From contig JAQFVV010012420.1 in the NCBI GenBank assembly GCA_028023455.1, positions 4,716,001 through 4,780,000 of the forward strand: a DNA stretch of 64,000 nucleotides, written 5' to 3'. Position 1 is the first letter of the stretch; the number at the start of each line of letters is the position of its first letter. Source of the stretch: Epiperipatus broadwayi. Lineage: Eukaryota > Onychophora > Udeonychophora > Euonychophora > Peripatidae. Shown here piece after piece: positions 45,836 to 58,500 of this stretch. The position numbers were made by a program, and so were the translations under genes. The notes under the pieces are model-generated. The model saw nothing but the letters and a program-made list of their open reading frames with translations. It did no database searches and was not told the origin of the DNA.

Positions 45836-46985
45836 TATGCACAATATAAACAGTAATGATCTAACTGTGGGATTACTATGCTTACACAAAGTTCATTGTT
45901 AATTTTTTCAAAAATGTGTGACTCCATTGTTAAAAGTTTGGTCACACATTTATAAAAATTTATATTTTTATAAAAATATAAGTAAAGAATCTCAGAATGT
46001 GACAATATGCAATGACATTATTTATATTTATAAAAATAATTTTAAATTATAGTTGACTTTTAATAATTGTTCTATGTTTTTAATGTTGTTGCTTTCCATT
46101 GTTACCATGGTTTCATTTATCAACTGATATAAATAATGTAATTCAGAATTTAAATCATCTGCATAAAACAGATTTACAAAAGTGTTGTCAATTGTATATA
46201 ATTATTTTAAAATATATCAGTTTAGATAACAGTGTTTGGATATCAATTTACGTAACAGTATGCAGGTTTGTATGTTAAGTATGTGGTTAAAAAGACAGAG
46301 TTACCTGCATATAACAGACAATGGGTTTAAAGTTTTGGAGACAAAGCATGTTGTAAAAGTACTAGTGTAGCGAGTTTTTACCCATCAAGTTGTAATAGCA
46401 TCATATACTTTTTAATTTATAAGTCAAATAAATTAAAACATCAAATTGTAAAATCATACATTATAAAAATTATGGTTAAACAAAGCCTACAGTTTAAATA
46501 TAAAAACAACTAAGAACAAAGAGTTGTACATGATATACAGATCTAGTTACCATATTAAATATTACATTCATATCGGCCTTTCAAGCCAATTGTGCAAACG
46601 CTTTGCTAGTGTTAAATGATAAATGAATAACCTCATGTAATTACAAATTGTATACAGATGCTATAAAAATAAATGCTTATTTATATACATATTAAATATT
46701 ATTGTTTTTAATGAACATAAAATGAAATAAAATTCATACTGCTGTATTAATTTGTCATTATTAATACAGTTACATTATTTTATTTTGAAACATTTTAATA
46801 TTGTATATTCTGTAGCTTGAGTGTGGAAAATATATATGTGTTGTTGAATGGTTTTTATAAAAATTTATTAAACATTTAAATAATGCATTGTATAAGAATA
46901 AATTTCAATATAATATATTAATTATTTTCAATAATATATTTTTATTACTTAATTTTTAAAATATATATTATTAATTATTTTTAAC
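45836..46985. other. AT-rich non-coding DNA
   Basis: No gene or repeat recognised. Confidence 0.4.
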
Positions 46986-46989
46986 AGAC

Positions 46990-49339
46990 ATGAGAACTCA
47001 ATCAAATTTGATGTAATTTTGTGGAAAAAACTAAAAAAAAACTGATTATGATACAAACACTTCCATGAAAGAAGATATCAATGAAAGTACTGATAATGTA
47101 TCAGAATTGTTACAATCCAATGATACTGATATTCATATTTTAAAAGAATCACTAGATGAAAATAAAGTTATGTTGCCTGATTGCTGAGCAAACAAATTAT
47201 TTCAAAACTCAATATACTTGATCACAAATGATAAATTAGAATCTTCTATCTGTTCAAAAGATAAAAATATGGGAGTTGAAGATGATAAACATTGTAATTT
47301 ATCAAAAGAATGGATGTAAACAAAAATAAAAACAAGTAGAGCATCAAAAATACAAGATCTGCATCTTTAAATAAAAATTACATATCCATAATGAATCAAT
47401 TTTGCATTAAAAAATCGAAAAACTTGATAATAATTATAACAAAGCAATATTGCCAAAAATTATTGATAAATTAAATGAAAAATATGTCTTAGTAACATCA
47501 AAAATTTTTAACACTTTACAATTTGTCAAAAAATAATTGTCCAATATCTGATTTGCTAAATTTAATAGAATTGTAAATTAAATATGTTCTTGATTTAGGA
47601 ATATCATTACATTTAAGATTTAAAGCAACAACAATACTGGAACATATTTCCAAAAAAAATAAAATTAAAAATATTTTCTAAAATAATAGAAAACAAATAC
47701 AAAATTTGTATTATAATTGATAAATCAACAATTCCGTCTAAATAAAGCATTTTACTAATTTACTTAAAAATTGAATTTATCGAATCATGTTTTATTTTTG
47801 TATATTGTGTAGAGTTAGAAAGTATTATACCAAATATAAATATATAATGCATTAATTATTATTTTACATACACATGGATTTTCAGATAATTATTTGAAAG
47901 ATTATCATATTGCATTTTGTTCCACTGGCATTAGTATGCTGGGAAATAAATCATTGCATTGCAACTAAACTTTTAAAAAAATTTCCAAATATTGTGATTA
48001 GGCATTGCCTAGTGCATCATGTACAATTAGCACTAGGTGATGCAATAAAGGAAATTAAAGGAGTAAATCATTCTGAAATATTCATAGATAAATTATATGC
48101 ATTTTGTCAATCTCCAAAAAATTAATGAGAGTTAAATACAATTGCAGATGAGGTAAATACAGAAAATTTAAAAACTGGTCGCTATTAGGACCTCAATGGC
48201 CAACATAAAGTTTAGGAATGGCTCTTATAGCATGAAGAAATCCAATATTATGCAGACATTTTGCATCCAACAATAATTATTCAGGTTTATTAAATCAACT
48301 ATTAAATTTAAAAAATTTAAAGGATTTAGTATTAATGATCGATATTTTTCAAGAATTCTCATACCTTTCTGAAGCTCTACAAAGAAAAATAAAAGCTTTT
48401 AATAATTTGAAAATTTTGAAAGGTTCATATAAAAGTAAAACTGAATCACTCGTATAGTCTATAGAATTTGAAGGAATTGCACTTTCAAGCAATATAAAAT
48501 TTAAGAAATTACAATGAAAGGAACTTTTAGGTTATAGTGCTGCAAAATAATTTTAATATAAAAAATGAAAATGATCTAAAACATAGGATATAGAAATATT
48601 ACAACTTTATCTTTCCTATTGCATTGCCAAATCTATATAATATTAATATCATCTATGTTCTTTATTACTTTTACAATATTTTTTACAACCTAATATGATA
48701 GTTTCGATTGTTTCAGCATTGTAAAAGTAAAAAAGAACATAGATTATATTAATATTAAGTGGATTTGGCAATGCAGTAGGAAAGAAAAAGTTATAATACA
48801 CTTCATAATGAATATAAAGAATACTGGAAATAGAACTTGGATAAGAAAAAAGAAAATTAATATTTGGAAATATAAATAGAAGTTTTGAAGAAGATTGCTG
48901 GGCAATCGAAACTGTCATATTAGGTTTTTAAAAGCATTGTAAAAGTAATAAAGAACATAAATGATATTAATATGATATAGAAACAGTTACTTCTCTAAGA
49001 CTAGAAAGGGAGAAAAAAATAAACACACAATTTTATTTTAAAATATGAAATTAATATAAATTTTGCAGATTTTGTAAAGATGGTTTTAGAAGAAAAATTG
49101 CATGCTCAATTTCCTACTGCAATTAAAAAGCTAAGACTATTATGGAAACATTTTCAGTAAGTAGTGCATTTAACGCAATGAACAATATTGTCACTATAAA
49201 ATGGGCAAATCTGATAGTGAAACATATTTCAGATCTAATGACAATTTCATTAAATGGGAAGTCTTTAAATCAACTTAATGCAATTCCGTATTTACTTTTT
49301 TTTAAAAAATCATCACTGAGTTTTAAAACCGGGACCTAG
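46990..49339 (+). pseudogene. hAT-derived, KIAA1586-like transposase fossil
   Basis: Plus-strand translation through stops gives a collinear KIAA1586-like protein (hAT-family transposase, vertebrate versions annotated as E3 SUMO ligase). In order: a zinc-finger region (SICSKDKNMGVEDDKH then LSKEWM), a helical part with ISLHLRFKATTILEHIS, the core KFPNIVIRHCLVHHVQLALG and DAIKEIKGVNHSEIFIDKLY, further helices (VLMIDIFQEFSYLSEALQRK), and the C-terminal dimerisation region SSAFNAMNNIVTIKWANLIV with KHISDLMTISLNGKSL. The longest open pieces are 47910-48125 and 49142-49339. The ECERGFSxMN-type motif has degraded to SSAFNAMN. A hairpin repeat at 48594-48980 interrupts it. It is not functional. Confidence 0.8.
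48594..48980. repeat. hairpin repeat inserted in the hAT fossil (same family as 7585-8385)
   Basis: The left arm, 48594-48707, reads CTATTGCATTGCCAAATC, then TATTAATATCAT and TAGTTTCGATTG. Its reverse complement appears at 48716-48805 (GGATTTGGCAATGCAGTAGG) and 48880-48980 (GCTGGGCAATCGAAACTGTC, AAGCATTGTAAAAGTAATAA). The words are shared with 7585-8385. The insertion separates the middle and C-terminal parts of the transposase relic, so it arrived after the hAT gene. Confidence 0.8.
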
Positions 49340-51160
49340 AAAACAAGATAAAAAAAAAATTGAAGAAAATAATGTTGTATGCTAGTTACTATCATAATTT
49401 TGTTTTATTCTATAGTATATTATATATATAATTTATATTTTCATATTTCTATTTTGTGCAAAGTATTATATATTTTTCATTATTACATTTTTTTATTATT
49501 TTTTTCAAGATTATAATAATTATTGCAGCGTTACGTTCAAGTAAAAGTACATAGTGTAGTGTTATTTTTAAAATACAATACCTTTTTTTTAATTGGAAAA
49601 AAAAAATGCAGCGAGCTTATTCATAAAATTTCCCTAGCTCACTTCTGAATATGTGTGTTTGTATATATATGGTAATATATGAAAACTAAACATTTATGAA
49701 AAAGTATTACAATTTTTATTTTAAAGATAAAAAGCAACCTGAAATAATGTGATTTTGATAATGAATTTAGTTACAAATATTGCAATAAGAGGGGAATGTT
49801 AAAAATATTATCACTAATTAAATTTACTTTAAGTCTACTCTTTCATATAGCACTCTTAAAGAAATGTCAAAAAAGTTGAATTTTTATTCCATGTTTTTTT
49901 ACCTAAGTTATCTAAAATAATTTAAAAATATTCTTTGCCATCTGTGTTTTGTTAACCAATCTATAAAATCAAGATATTACAAATAATTAAAACATGTATT
50001 AATTCACGAAACTGAAACTGTTAATACACCAAATGTATAATGATTAAAATCAACTACTAGAAATTAAAGCGGTATTATATTGTGATTACATGTTTAATTT
50101 TCACAGTTAGAGCCCGGACATTCATGTGATCAATTCAGTTTAACTTAGGATCTTTAATTTCAAGCTAATATAGCTAAATATTTAAGGACCAAATAGATTA
50201 ATTATGGAGTGGTGAAATGAAAAAAAAAATCCTAGGCCTACTTAAGATAAAAAAATTTCATAATTCACCTGATCTTGATTTCAACTTCAGATTGTAGAAT
50301 GTGGCAAGTAAATGCTTTAACCCCGATATTATGAGGCCCTTAAAAATAATTGACCTATTGAACCCAGAATTAAAGAGTAATTACGTCTAACAAATCTTCA
50401 TATTCAAGATGAGATAGTGCAATCCATATAAAATGATTTCAACATCTTATTAAATGTATTGTTTTTTTTCTTTCGTTTTCCAATTATTTGAAACATTCCA
50501 AAAATTTGATAAAGTTTAATTCTGAACATTAAAATTAAAAATGGAAAGCTAATAAAAAATGTTTTAATTTTCGAATTGAAAATTACTAATTCTTTGTAAA
50601 TACAACTTAAATATATGTAAATAAAATAATGAAAAATTATTAAAGACAAATACATACTCATAATTTTTTTATAAAATTTACAATTTAATGAAGAAATTGG
50701 TAAAGAAGAAATTATTTAAGTTTGACTATTTTCTAAATGTGCACTTTATCTGAACAGAAAATGAAACATTTTACAGAAAATAAACTGATGCTGTATCTTC
50801 TTTAAAAGTACATATAGAAAAAAAAAATACAAATAAATAAACTATTTGTTAATCATATATATATATATACAAAATATCATCATCATTATTAATAGCCAAT
50901 CAGATATGACATCACAATCCAGAAGAAAGTTAGATAGACATTCAACTAAAAGTTAGAAAGCAAATAAACAAACAAAAAAAGACTGCAGATAAAATTGCTA
51001 TGCTAATTAAAAAATAAAATTATAGTTGCACAAACCCCAATTTCTTGATCATGGTCACTGCAGAAAAATGACCAATGGCATGGCAGATTTAGAATAATGA
51101 GTTCTGCACTAACTTAAATAACTACAGTAAAACAGAGAATTAATGAGAAAACAATAATGA
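49340..51160. other. AT-rich non-coding DNA
   Basis: No gene recognised. The open frame 50404-50661 (minus) has no domain and is hydrophobic by composition. Confidence 0.4.
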
Positions 51161-51386
51161 TAATTGATATAAGAGCTAGGAATGCTGACTAAGAAAAATT
51201 TAAAATAAAAGTTTTATTATATTATGCTGAGCAGTTATCTTAATCCTGATGAGGATTATGATATCAAAAGATGTTAGCATAATATAATAAAAGAGGATTA
51301 AGATATGAAAAGCTACTCAGCATAATATAATAAAACTTTTATTTTGAGCTTTTTTTATTCCACATTCCTAGTGTTTATATCAATTA
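51161..51386. repeat. foldback element, about 226 bp
   Basis: TAATTGATATAAGAGCTAGG at 51161 and the next 57 bases are the reverse complement of about 51310-51386 (CCTAGTGTTTATATCAATTA), with a few mismatches. Both arms contain AAAATAAAAGTTTTATTATA and ATTATGCTGAG. The spacer repeats GCATAATATAATAAAA. Size and structure fit a MITE, but no target duplication was identified. Confidence 0.8.
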
Positions 51387-51609
51387 CAATTGTATAGGAA
51401 AAGTTAATCAATGTATATAGAATTACAATAATGATAATTATTTTAGTTATAAAATTTTAGCAATAATTATTAATGAAATAATAATAAGCATACTTCTATA
51501 ATATAAAAACACGAACACTATGCTGTTGCAAATAAATTACTCTCTTTGGGATACCATCTTATGCATACATAAATACAAAATTATATAAGAAATAAATCAA
51601 TTACATAAC

Positions 51610-52390
51610 ACTGAGTCTAAAGTTTTCATCATGCTGACAATATCTTTTCATAATTTACAAATCCAAAGTGTACAGCAACTCATACTCATTTGAGCTTTCT
51701 ATAAATATATTCAATATTTTGATGTGATCTACTATGCTAAAAACCATTTTAAAACTCATCTTGTTGTTTTGGTTGATTTGAGCACAACGTTTGCTATAGA
51801 AAAGTCATAATTATCCGGATAAAGATCTTATATAGGACTGGTATAAGTCTGATAAGCCCATATTTTATAATAACTTTTTAATATCATTAAAAATTATCTG
51901 TATGACTACTGAATTTTTCAAATTAACTTAGTGTATCTTTTTAATCTGGATATTGGGTATAGTTTTGCCAACATTTTTTCTATTTTTTAACTTTTAAGAT
52001 ATCAATAATAATTCCGTGATTTTCAGCATTTTTTCTCTCTTTATAGATTTAATTACTCTGTTCATTCACTGCAAAGCTGATTTTGAAGCTTAAAATACTT
52101 GGATCATATCTACTTATGTCATTTCCAGCATTCAAACTTCTTATGAATTCATGATCAATAAGGCATTTGATTATTTATTTATAGATTTAATTGCATGCCT
52201 CACTTCTTCATTTTAGAATGCTTGGTAATTCAGATAAAATTGTAAAAGTTACTTTGTTATTCTCATTTTTTATAACTTTATAAATCATTATAAAACCTTT
52301 TCACACATTCAATGACATTATCATCGCTTTTTTTTTAATAATAGTCACACTTTTTGTTCCTATCATTGAAATATAACTTTTCTTCCTAAT
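51610..52390 (-). pseudogene. dead LINE reverse transcriptase, N-terminal part
   Basis: The minus strand read through stops gives, from 52390 downward: an entry region EEVRHAIKSINK; KSIKREKMLKI; a stretch matching the NYRPISLLSVLYKIFTRII box (seen as GLIRLIPVLYKIFIRIITTF); NQPKQQDEF for the NQPxEQAGFR box; RSHQNIEYI for the TxDHIxxI stretch; and VHFGFVNYEKILSA for palm A (FVDYEKAFDSV, where both aspartates are changed). This is the front half of the RT domain of an RTE-like invertebrate LINE. It stops near 51610, before the catalytic second aspartate pair. Stop-ridden and inactive. Confidence 0.7.
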
Positions 52391-55300
52391 TAAAATGTTG
52401 CTTTATATTTTTGAGAGTTTTTTTTTAATAGCTTTATTTTGTTTTTGCTAATTCATAATTATATTTTCTTAATAACGTTTTTTGTACCATTTTATTTATT
52501 TCCTAATATTCAATTTTTCTTATTGGATTATTTTTGAAATATTTTTCTATTTATTCTTTTCTTTATATATTATCTTGTCTGAGGTAAAAATTGATTTGTG
52601 GCACAAAAAATTCTACAAATATTAGCATAAATATAATAATAGCCAAATAATTTTTTCTAAACTGAAAATTTAAAAAAATATTTTGCAATATCTAAGATAA
52701 ATTAAGTGATCTAGCAATAATTTCTTCAGAAAAGCTTATATTGAAACAACAAATTATAACGAATTTATCAAGCTCGTTGTTATAACTAAAATCAGAAGTA
52801 TGATTTATTTTGTTTGATTTTTATACATTTTTTTAGTTTATAATTTTTTATTTTTTTGTGTGAATTTTTTAAATATTTCTTTTACTTAATATATATATAT
52901 TCCTATTATTATCTATTGGTTTCTTCAGAAGACCATGGTAAATAAAAAGAAAAACTGTCAAACTCTCGATTATAACACACCTACTTCAAAACAAAGATCC
53001 CTTCAGCAACCCCTCATAAAGGAGTAATAAATGAGAAGGCAGTAATCATTAATTACGCCAATTGTCAGTTGGTGAGGGTTTGAGTAGTTTTCTATTCTCA
53101 TTTTATTTTCTAGCTAAAAACATCTAGATATCCATTGCCAATCATTATTAAAAAGATTGGTCATGGGTAATCTATCTAAAAGAAAATTTCTATGTATTTT
53201 AAAAATAATTTTATTTGTCCTGGATTTGAACGGATTGTAGGCTTATTGTTAATGAACTATCTCTGCATAAAGATATTCTTTTAAATAATTTTAAAAAAAT
53301 GAGTTTTTAAGGTTTTCCTCAAACAGTAAAATTGGTCAATCTAGTTCTAGTTAAGATTATAACTAAACTATACTATAATAAAATATTTTCCTATCCTGCA
53401 TTTTTTTGCATTTGCATATAATAAAGTTTTTTTATGATACCTCATTATTTTAAAATATGAATGTGAAACCCAACTAAATTATTAACTTGTTAAAATTTAT
53501 TATCATGTTCCTTCATGCTATTCATACCATGAATATGTGTTTACACCATTATTATAGATAGTGTAATATATATTTTTAATATTCCACTAGTACATGTATT
53601 AATGAACAAAAGATAGATATGAATTTTATATGCAAATGTTAATTATTATGTTGAAGCATATCAATTAGAACTTAAAACATTTCCAAAAGCAAGTTATATT
53701 TATTTGGAGCAACTAATAAGGCATGACTAAAAATAATAAAAAAAAGGTATGCTACTGACTAGAAATATTTTTTATTTTCATATCTAAAGTTATGATTTAT
53801 GCAACTTCTTTAGGAGGGCTTAAAGTTATTGTGTTATTCCTTTAATTATTAAACAAAATAAATAATGAAAACAAAAGAATATATATATACTATTTACATT
53901 AGACAAAAACAATAAAAAATCATTAGTTTCAATATCATTCATATATGTAAATTGCTAAAAATATTAAGGTGGAAACTTATTCCAACAATGTACATAAGTA
54001 GTTGATTTGTTTTTTTATTATACAGAATGTTTCACTATCCTTGTTATTTAAAAAAAGATAGAAAAAATAATTAAATTAGTTAAAATGTTCCATTTTCATT
54101 TTATACTGCATCGCCAATTTTTTTTAAAAAATCCAATTAATTCCCAATAACAGCATATACAAAATGTCATTCTGTACATTAATATTTGGATGTACAATCA
54201 AATGTTTAATATGTTTTTACCATTTTACTGTATAACTTCAACGCAGGATTTTACATCACGGAATTCAGAAAAAATAAGTAATTTAATGCCACCATTTTGC
54301 AAGTTTATATTATAGCTTAAAAATTAAGAATATGATAACAATTTATATCCATCCAAAAACATTATTTATAACTTCATCTTTAAAATGATTATTTATATTT
54401 TGTTCTATAATTAAAAATAAGCAAAATATGTAAGATTGAAAATTTTGACAATATATATATTTAAGCTGACGTTTAATTTTGCTTATAATTTGAAACATTT
54501 TTGGTTATATGACAATATTTCTATGTGTTCAAATAATGAAGAAATCAATAATTGGCACAGATAAAATATATACTTTGAATAGCGATTTTAATTTTTATTT
54601 TTAGTTGTAAATTATTGAGTAATTTTACACTTTAAGTACTCATAATGCCAATGCTATGAAAACATCACCCAGGAAGTCAAAAAATAAAATTTGCTGAAGA
54701 GAAAACAAAAATAAAAGAAAAAAAAGTAAAAAATAACAGCCAGAATTATTCTCATGGTTGCAAAATAAATTTTATAATAAAGAAATAATTTTAGTTATTC
54801 AAATAAAAGAATAACAATGACAACATGAAGAAATTATGTCACCGAATAATCAAGATGTAAATGCTATGTTGAAAAATATAAATGAATGAAATTGACAAAC
54901 TAAATTTTGAAAACATGGAAAAAATATTGAATTTTGTGAAAAAGTAAATGACCATGAAGAAATATAAACAAGTCTTATTGAAGTACAACTTGATTAAACA
55001 AACATCAGGATGTCATTAATGTAATCTAATAACACTAAGTGATCTAAGTTTATGGTCAAATCTTACAAATAATATATTTAGGTAATCAGCTATTAAAATT
55101 GAACCTAAGCAAGGAAATCAACATATTTACCCTAAAACAGCTGATGCTAGATCTTTCCCTACATTTTATTATTTTAAAACTATATATAATAAAAATGAAT
55201 ACTGTACCTGATCAATGTAATCAAAATCTTGAGATTCAGCTTACTTTTACTGAGCACTATTTGTAAAGATAAAATCACTTCATGTTCACATTTAGAAATA

Positions 55301-55539
55301 GTTTTAATAAGTGGAAAAAATTGGTATTAAATATTCAAAAGTGAACTTTTGGTTTATTTTTTTCCATTCTTATATTACTTGGTAATAATTATTAAAACAA
55401 CTTAATACAATAGCAATCTTGATAATACAACAATTAAAATTAAAATACTAATAAAAAAGCATCTAAGATTATAATTCCATAGAATTGTAGAGATTTTATT
55501 TTTAATTAATAACAATCTCTCATTGAGAGGGATTCATGA
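52391..55539. other. AT-rich non-coding DNA
   Basis: No gene or clear repeat boundary. A region about 54700-55100 can be read as short plus-strand pieces rich in Lys/Asn, but I could not assign them to any family. Confidence 0.35.
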
Positions 55540-55655
55540 AAAAATAGAAGAATTAAATAATTTTGTCTCTGTAAAAAGTATTATATGAGGGAAAATTTGA
55601 GCTATCCAATTACTTAAAGCAAAAACTCTTTAGATAGAATTGATTCTCCTCACAT

Positions 55656-55985
55656 TTATCTCTGATATATGTAAATCCATATTATTTCTAAGATAATACA
55701 AAAAATAGTTACTTTCCAAATGTCTATTATAATCGTGAATCTATCATAGATTACACCATGCCACTGAGATCTTATAATACTTAAAGAAGTTAATTTCAAA
55801 CTAAAAATTAGACTGCATTTAATAATTACAGGTAATAGTCTCATGTCTTCTTTGTAAAACATGCAACTAATAGTCCATCTTAATTTAGGTTTAGTGAGGT
55901 CTGCTATCATAAGAACACTATTATTAAAAGTATTTTGTCCATTAATTTGTATTTCCATTTCCCTGTTGATACTTAAATGTTTCAT
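55656..55985 (-). CDS. LINE D inter-ORF open frame (109 codons)
   Basis: Open although ORF1 and ORF2 around it are broken. Begins MKHLSINREMEIQ, contains hydrophobic stretches (LLPVIIKCSLIFSL; VTIFCIILEIIWIYIY), and its stop lies 25 bases inside the ORF2 start, as in LINE A. It shares TSL..SQW with the LINE B frame. It may be a chance frame in T-rich DNA. Confidence 0.3.
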   Translation of the reverse strand: MKHLSINREMEIQINGQNTFNNSVLMIADLTKPKLRWTISCMFYKEDMRLLPVIIKCSLIFSLKLTSLSIIRSQWHGVIYDRFTIIIDIWKVTIFCIILEIIWIYIYQR

Positions 55986-56014
55986 TTCAGGGTTTCTTGT
56001 ATTTTCTGGTGATT

Positions 56015-57640
56015 TCAGTGACTGTTTAGAGGTATGTCAGAAATTTGAGAAACATTTGTTTCCATTTCTGGGTTATTTTCTCCAGAATCATTGTCCTTTT
56101 TAATTTTTGCTTTTATTTTGCAACTGTTATTTCCTATGAGTAATTTCACTTGCTCTTGTGAAAAAGGAGAGCTACTAGAGTTTTTACAGGTGCAAGGTAT
56201 ATGGCTTGCATCTTCAAGAGCATTGCTTTCTTCATTAAATACACTATATTTAGTTTTTTTATAAATGGGCACAGAGGACATTTTAATTTTATATTTAGAG
56301 TTGCTTTTTTGTTTATTCTTTGCTTTAAAGTCTTTATCTTTATTTATGTCATCTTTGGTTTTGCCTTTTTTTACTTTTCTAATGCCTTTTTCACTTAGTA
56401 CCATTTTAAAGTTATCATAATCTTCTGATGAGGGATCAGTGGTGTTTAAGTCATCAGAGAGGTATTCTGTTTGCATTTGCTGTGAAGAATTAGAATCATT
56501 TACCATCACTTAATCAGTAGTTATTGTTTCCAATTTGAGGGTTATTATTAGGCCCAGATTTTAATATATCCATGTGGTTAGTAATGTTAGTGATTAATGG
56601 TATTTGATTCATAGGTTAGTCATTTACAACATTAAATACTTTTATAATACTTATATTTTCTTCTATCAACATTTTCTCTCTGGTACATTGAAGAGTTTTG
56701 GTATTCTTAAAGCCATAATTTTTATAATATCTATTAGAGCAATTTTTAATGAGATGCTCCCTGGAATTGCAAAAAAACACTGTGAAGGAATTTCTTTGAA
56801 GGTGATTATCAATGGTGAGCTATCCGTGGAATGCAAAGTTGTGATATCAAGTGGCTGTACATTTTTATTCAAAATAATGCTGGATGAGACTGTGTTAGTA
56901 AGTACTGGCAACCATTGCTCTTTTTTCTAATAGGCATCTGAAATTAGAAACTTTACCCTATCTATGAAGCAATTTTGTAAATCTTGACTGTCAAAGTTAA
57001 TGTAACAGTTTCTAATCTGCCCTTCTAGTTTCATTTGTCTGTTTGTATTGACATAGCAGATAATTTTGTCCTTAATAATCTGAATATGCTTTTGAAAAAT
57101 TAATTTTTGTGCTACATTTTAAATTCAAGTACAAGGTATCTATTATTAGGGCAGTCTAGCACTTTATAGATCATTCCCCATATTTTCTTTTCATGGGGAA
57201 TTCATAAAACTCATCTGTAGGGAATTTCATTATTATAATATTTAAATCTATCATAGAAATGATTAGTATCATTTCATTTATAAATTTTTGAAAAGATTTA
57301 AAAATAATTGGGGGTATTTTTGATTAAACTTGATTACAATATCTTGATATTCTTCAGATTTTAAAGTAATTTTTGGAATTAATGTAAATTCTATATTTGT
57401 ATAGTTAATTTCATTCACAATTGAATTAAATAAATCAGTTATATATTTTTTATTAATATGAGTTATATTGGCTTGTTTACCCTGTTTTTTCCCAGAACAT
57501 TAGCATAGGTACTCTCATTATTAGACTCAGATCTTTTAGAGTAAAGATCTTCAAATAGCCTGGCCTTTTTAAATTTGATGTTTCTTCCATTGTTTGTTTT
57601 CAATCAAACCAGAAACACTTATCTTTTAACTAATTGATAA
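56015..57640 (-). pseudogene. LINE D ORF1 relic
   Basis: Pieces align with LINE B ORF1: the folded region and MPVLTNTVSSSIILNKNVQP, LHSTDSSPLIITF, the knuckle SQCFF followed (after a one-base slip in a T-run near 56770) by CNSREHLIKNC; then the C-terminal piece 56509-56015 with TEYLSDDLN, a lysine-rich stretch and SQEQVKLLIGNNSCK in the place of LLMAGVDVHRR. The second knuckle has lost its cysteines (NRYYKNYGF). Frameshifts separate the pieces. Confidence 0.75.
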
Positions 57641-57978
57641 GGGCTTAAATATTTTTTCTGAAATTCTTTCCATTGTTTCATTAACAAGATTAAAATTTAA
57701 AATAGAACTTTCAATAATTAAATCTTCTGTAGAATTAATTGAACTAATTGAATTACAATCAGGCATAGGATTTTCAAATATATTTAGAAAACTCCTTATA
57801 ATATCATCAATTTGATAAGAGATTTGCTCTAACTGAGCTAACCTTAAGTAGAAAAACTTCCTCTATTCACTGGTATAGGTTTTAATATCAAATTCCTAGT
57901 AAAACTATGTTAAATTCTTCTTTAAAAATGAGCTGATGTAATCCTTGACTATTTAAGAAAAGCGACACCTAGTGGACT

Positions 57979-57979
57979 C

Positions 57980-58012
<33 letters not shown>

Positions 58013-58104
58013 TACTATTGCTTCTACTGCTACTGCTATTACTACTATTATTATACTATTGCTTCTACTGCTACTGCAGTTATTATTACTGCTACTAATA
58101 ATAC
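57979..58104. repeat. (CTA)n/(TTA)n array between LINE D and LINE E
   Basis: CTA triplets, then two copies of ACTATTGCTTCTACTGCTAC separated by TTA triplets. Divergent LINE pieces lie on both sides. Confidence 0.9.
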
Positions 58105-58500
58105 TCATCAACATACATGGACTTGGGAATATATTCACTGGGCCCTGGGCCATGCATCCACACTAAAAGTTCTATACTCCAGGTTGATAGTAATAGGTGT
58201 GCATACTATAACATGATGAATCCTATGTACCAATATTTCAAGCAGAAGTTACAAATCCACAATATATTAACACCACCTTCATATTTATTTGAGCTACCTG
58301 ATACCAATACCCCATTGCAAATCATACAATTTGCTAACAAGCTTGCCACCATAAATAACTCATGTCAGTCAGGTTCCAATGGAATTCCTGCTTTGGTTTT
58401 TGCCTATTTTAGGCACTTTGCAGCATATCTTAGTGACCTGGTAAATTATCTATCCCAAATGATATATGACACCAAAGGTCTATATACAATATAGTAACAA
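58105..58500 (+). pseudogene. LINE E, internal ORF2 fragment on the plus strand
   Basis: The plus strand reads TWTWEYIHWALGHAS at 58110, matching DWSRAYIKWALGYNS of LINE A. After a frameshift (58215-58494), MYQYFKQKLQIHNIL is followed by NKLATINNSCQSGSNGIPAL and FRHFAAYLSDLVNYLSQMIY, matching the A segment IKQYFKTKFQKLPMP through SHPGTHAIPKFLLEHLSHF and YNMLHYLSNQIH. It is the linker between endonuclease and reverse transcriptase. It is more diverged than A versus B, so another subfamily. Only about 130 codons remain. Confidence 0.75.

Larger units (their letters stand above)
55540..57978 (-). mobile_element. LINE D, 3'-truncated and decayed copy
   Basis: The minus strand has the order of LINEs A and B: 5' end against (CTA)n at 57978, ORF1 relics from about 57640 to 56015, an inter-ORF open frame (55985-55656) and the start of ORF2 at 55680 (MDLHISEINVRRINS, then FPHIILFTETK), ending about 55540. 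Everything downstream of the first 50 ORF2 codons is absent, so it is unusual in keeping its 5' end and losing its 3' end, probably by a later deletion. It is more decayed than A and B and therefore older. Confidence 0.8.

Noticed and set aside
50280-50340. Possible antisense tRNA-like promoter
   Set aside because: Only a partial A-box, and no convincing B-box.
54700-55100. Lys/Asn-rich broken reading, possibly LINE ORF1
   Set aside because: No motif beyond composition; cannot be told from A-rich random sequence.
58117-58494. 125-codon frame as a host gene
   Set aside because: Aligns with the linker region of LINE ORF2, so treated as LINE E.
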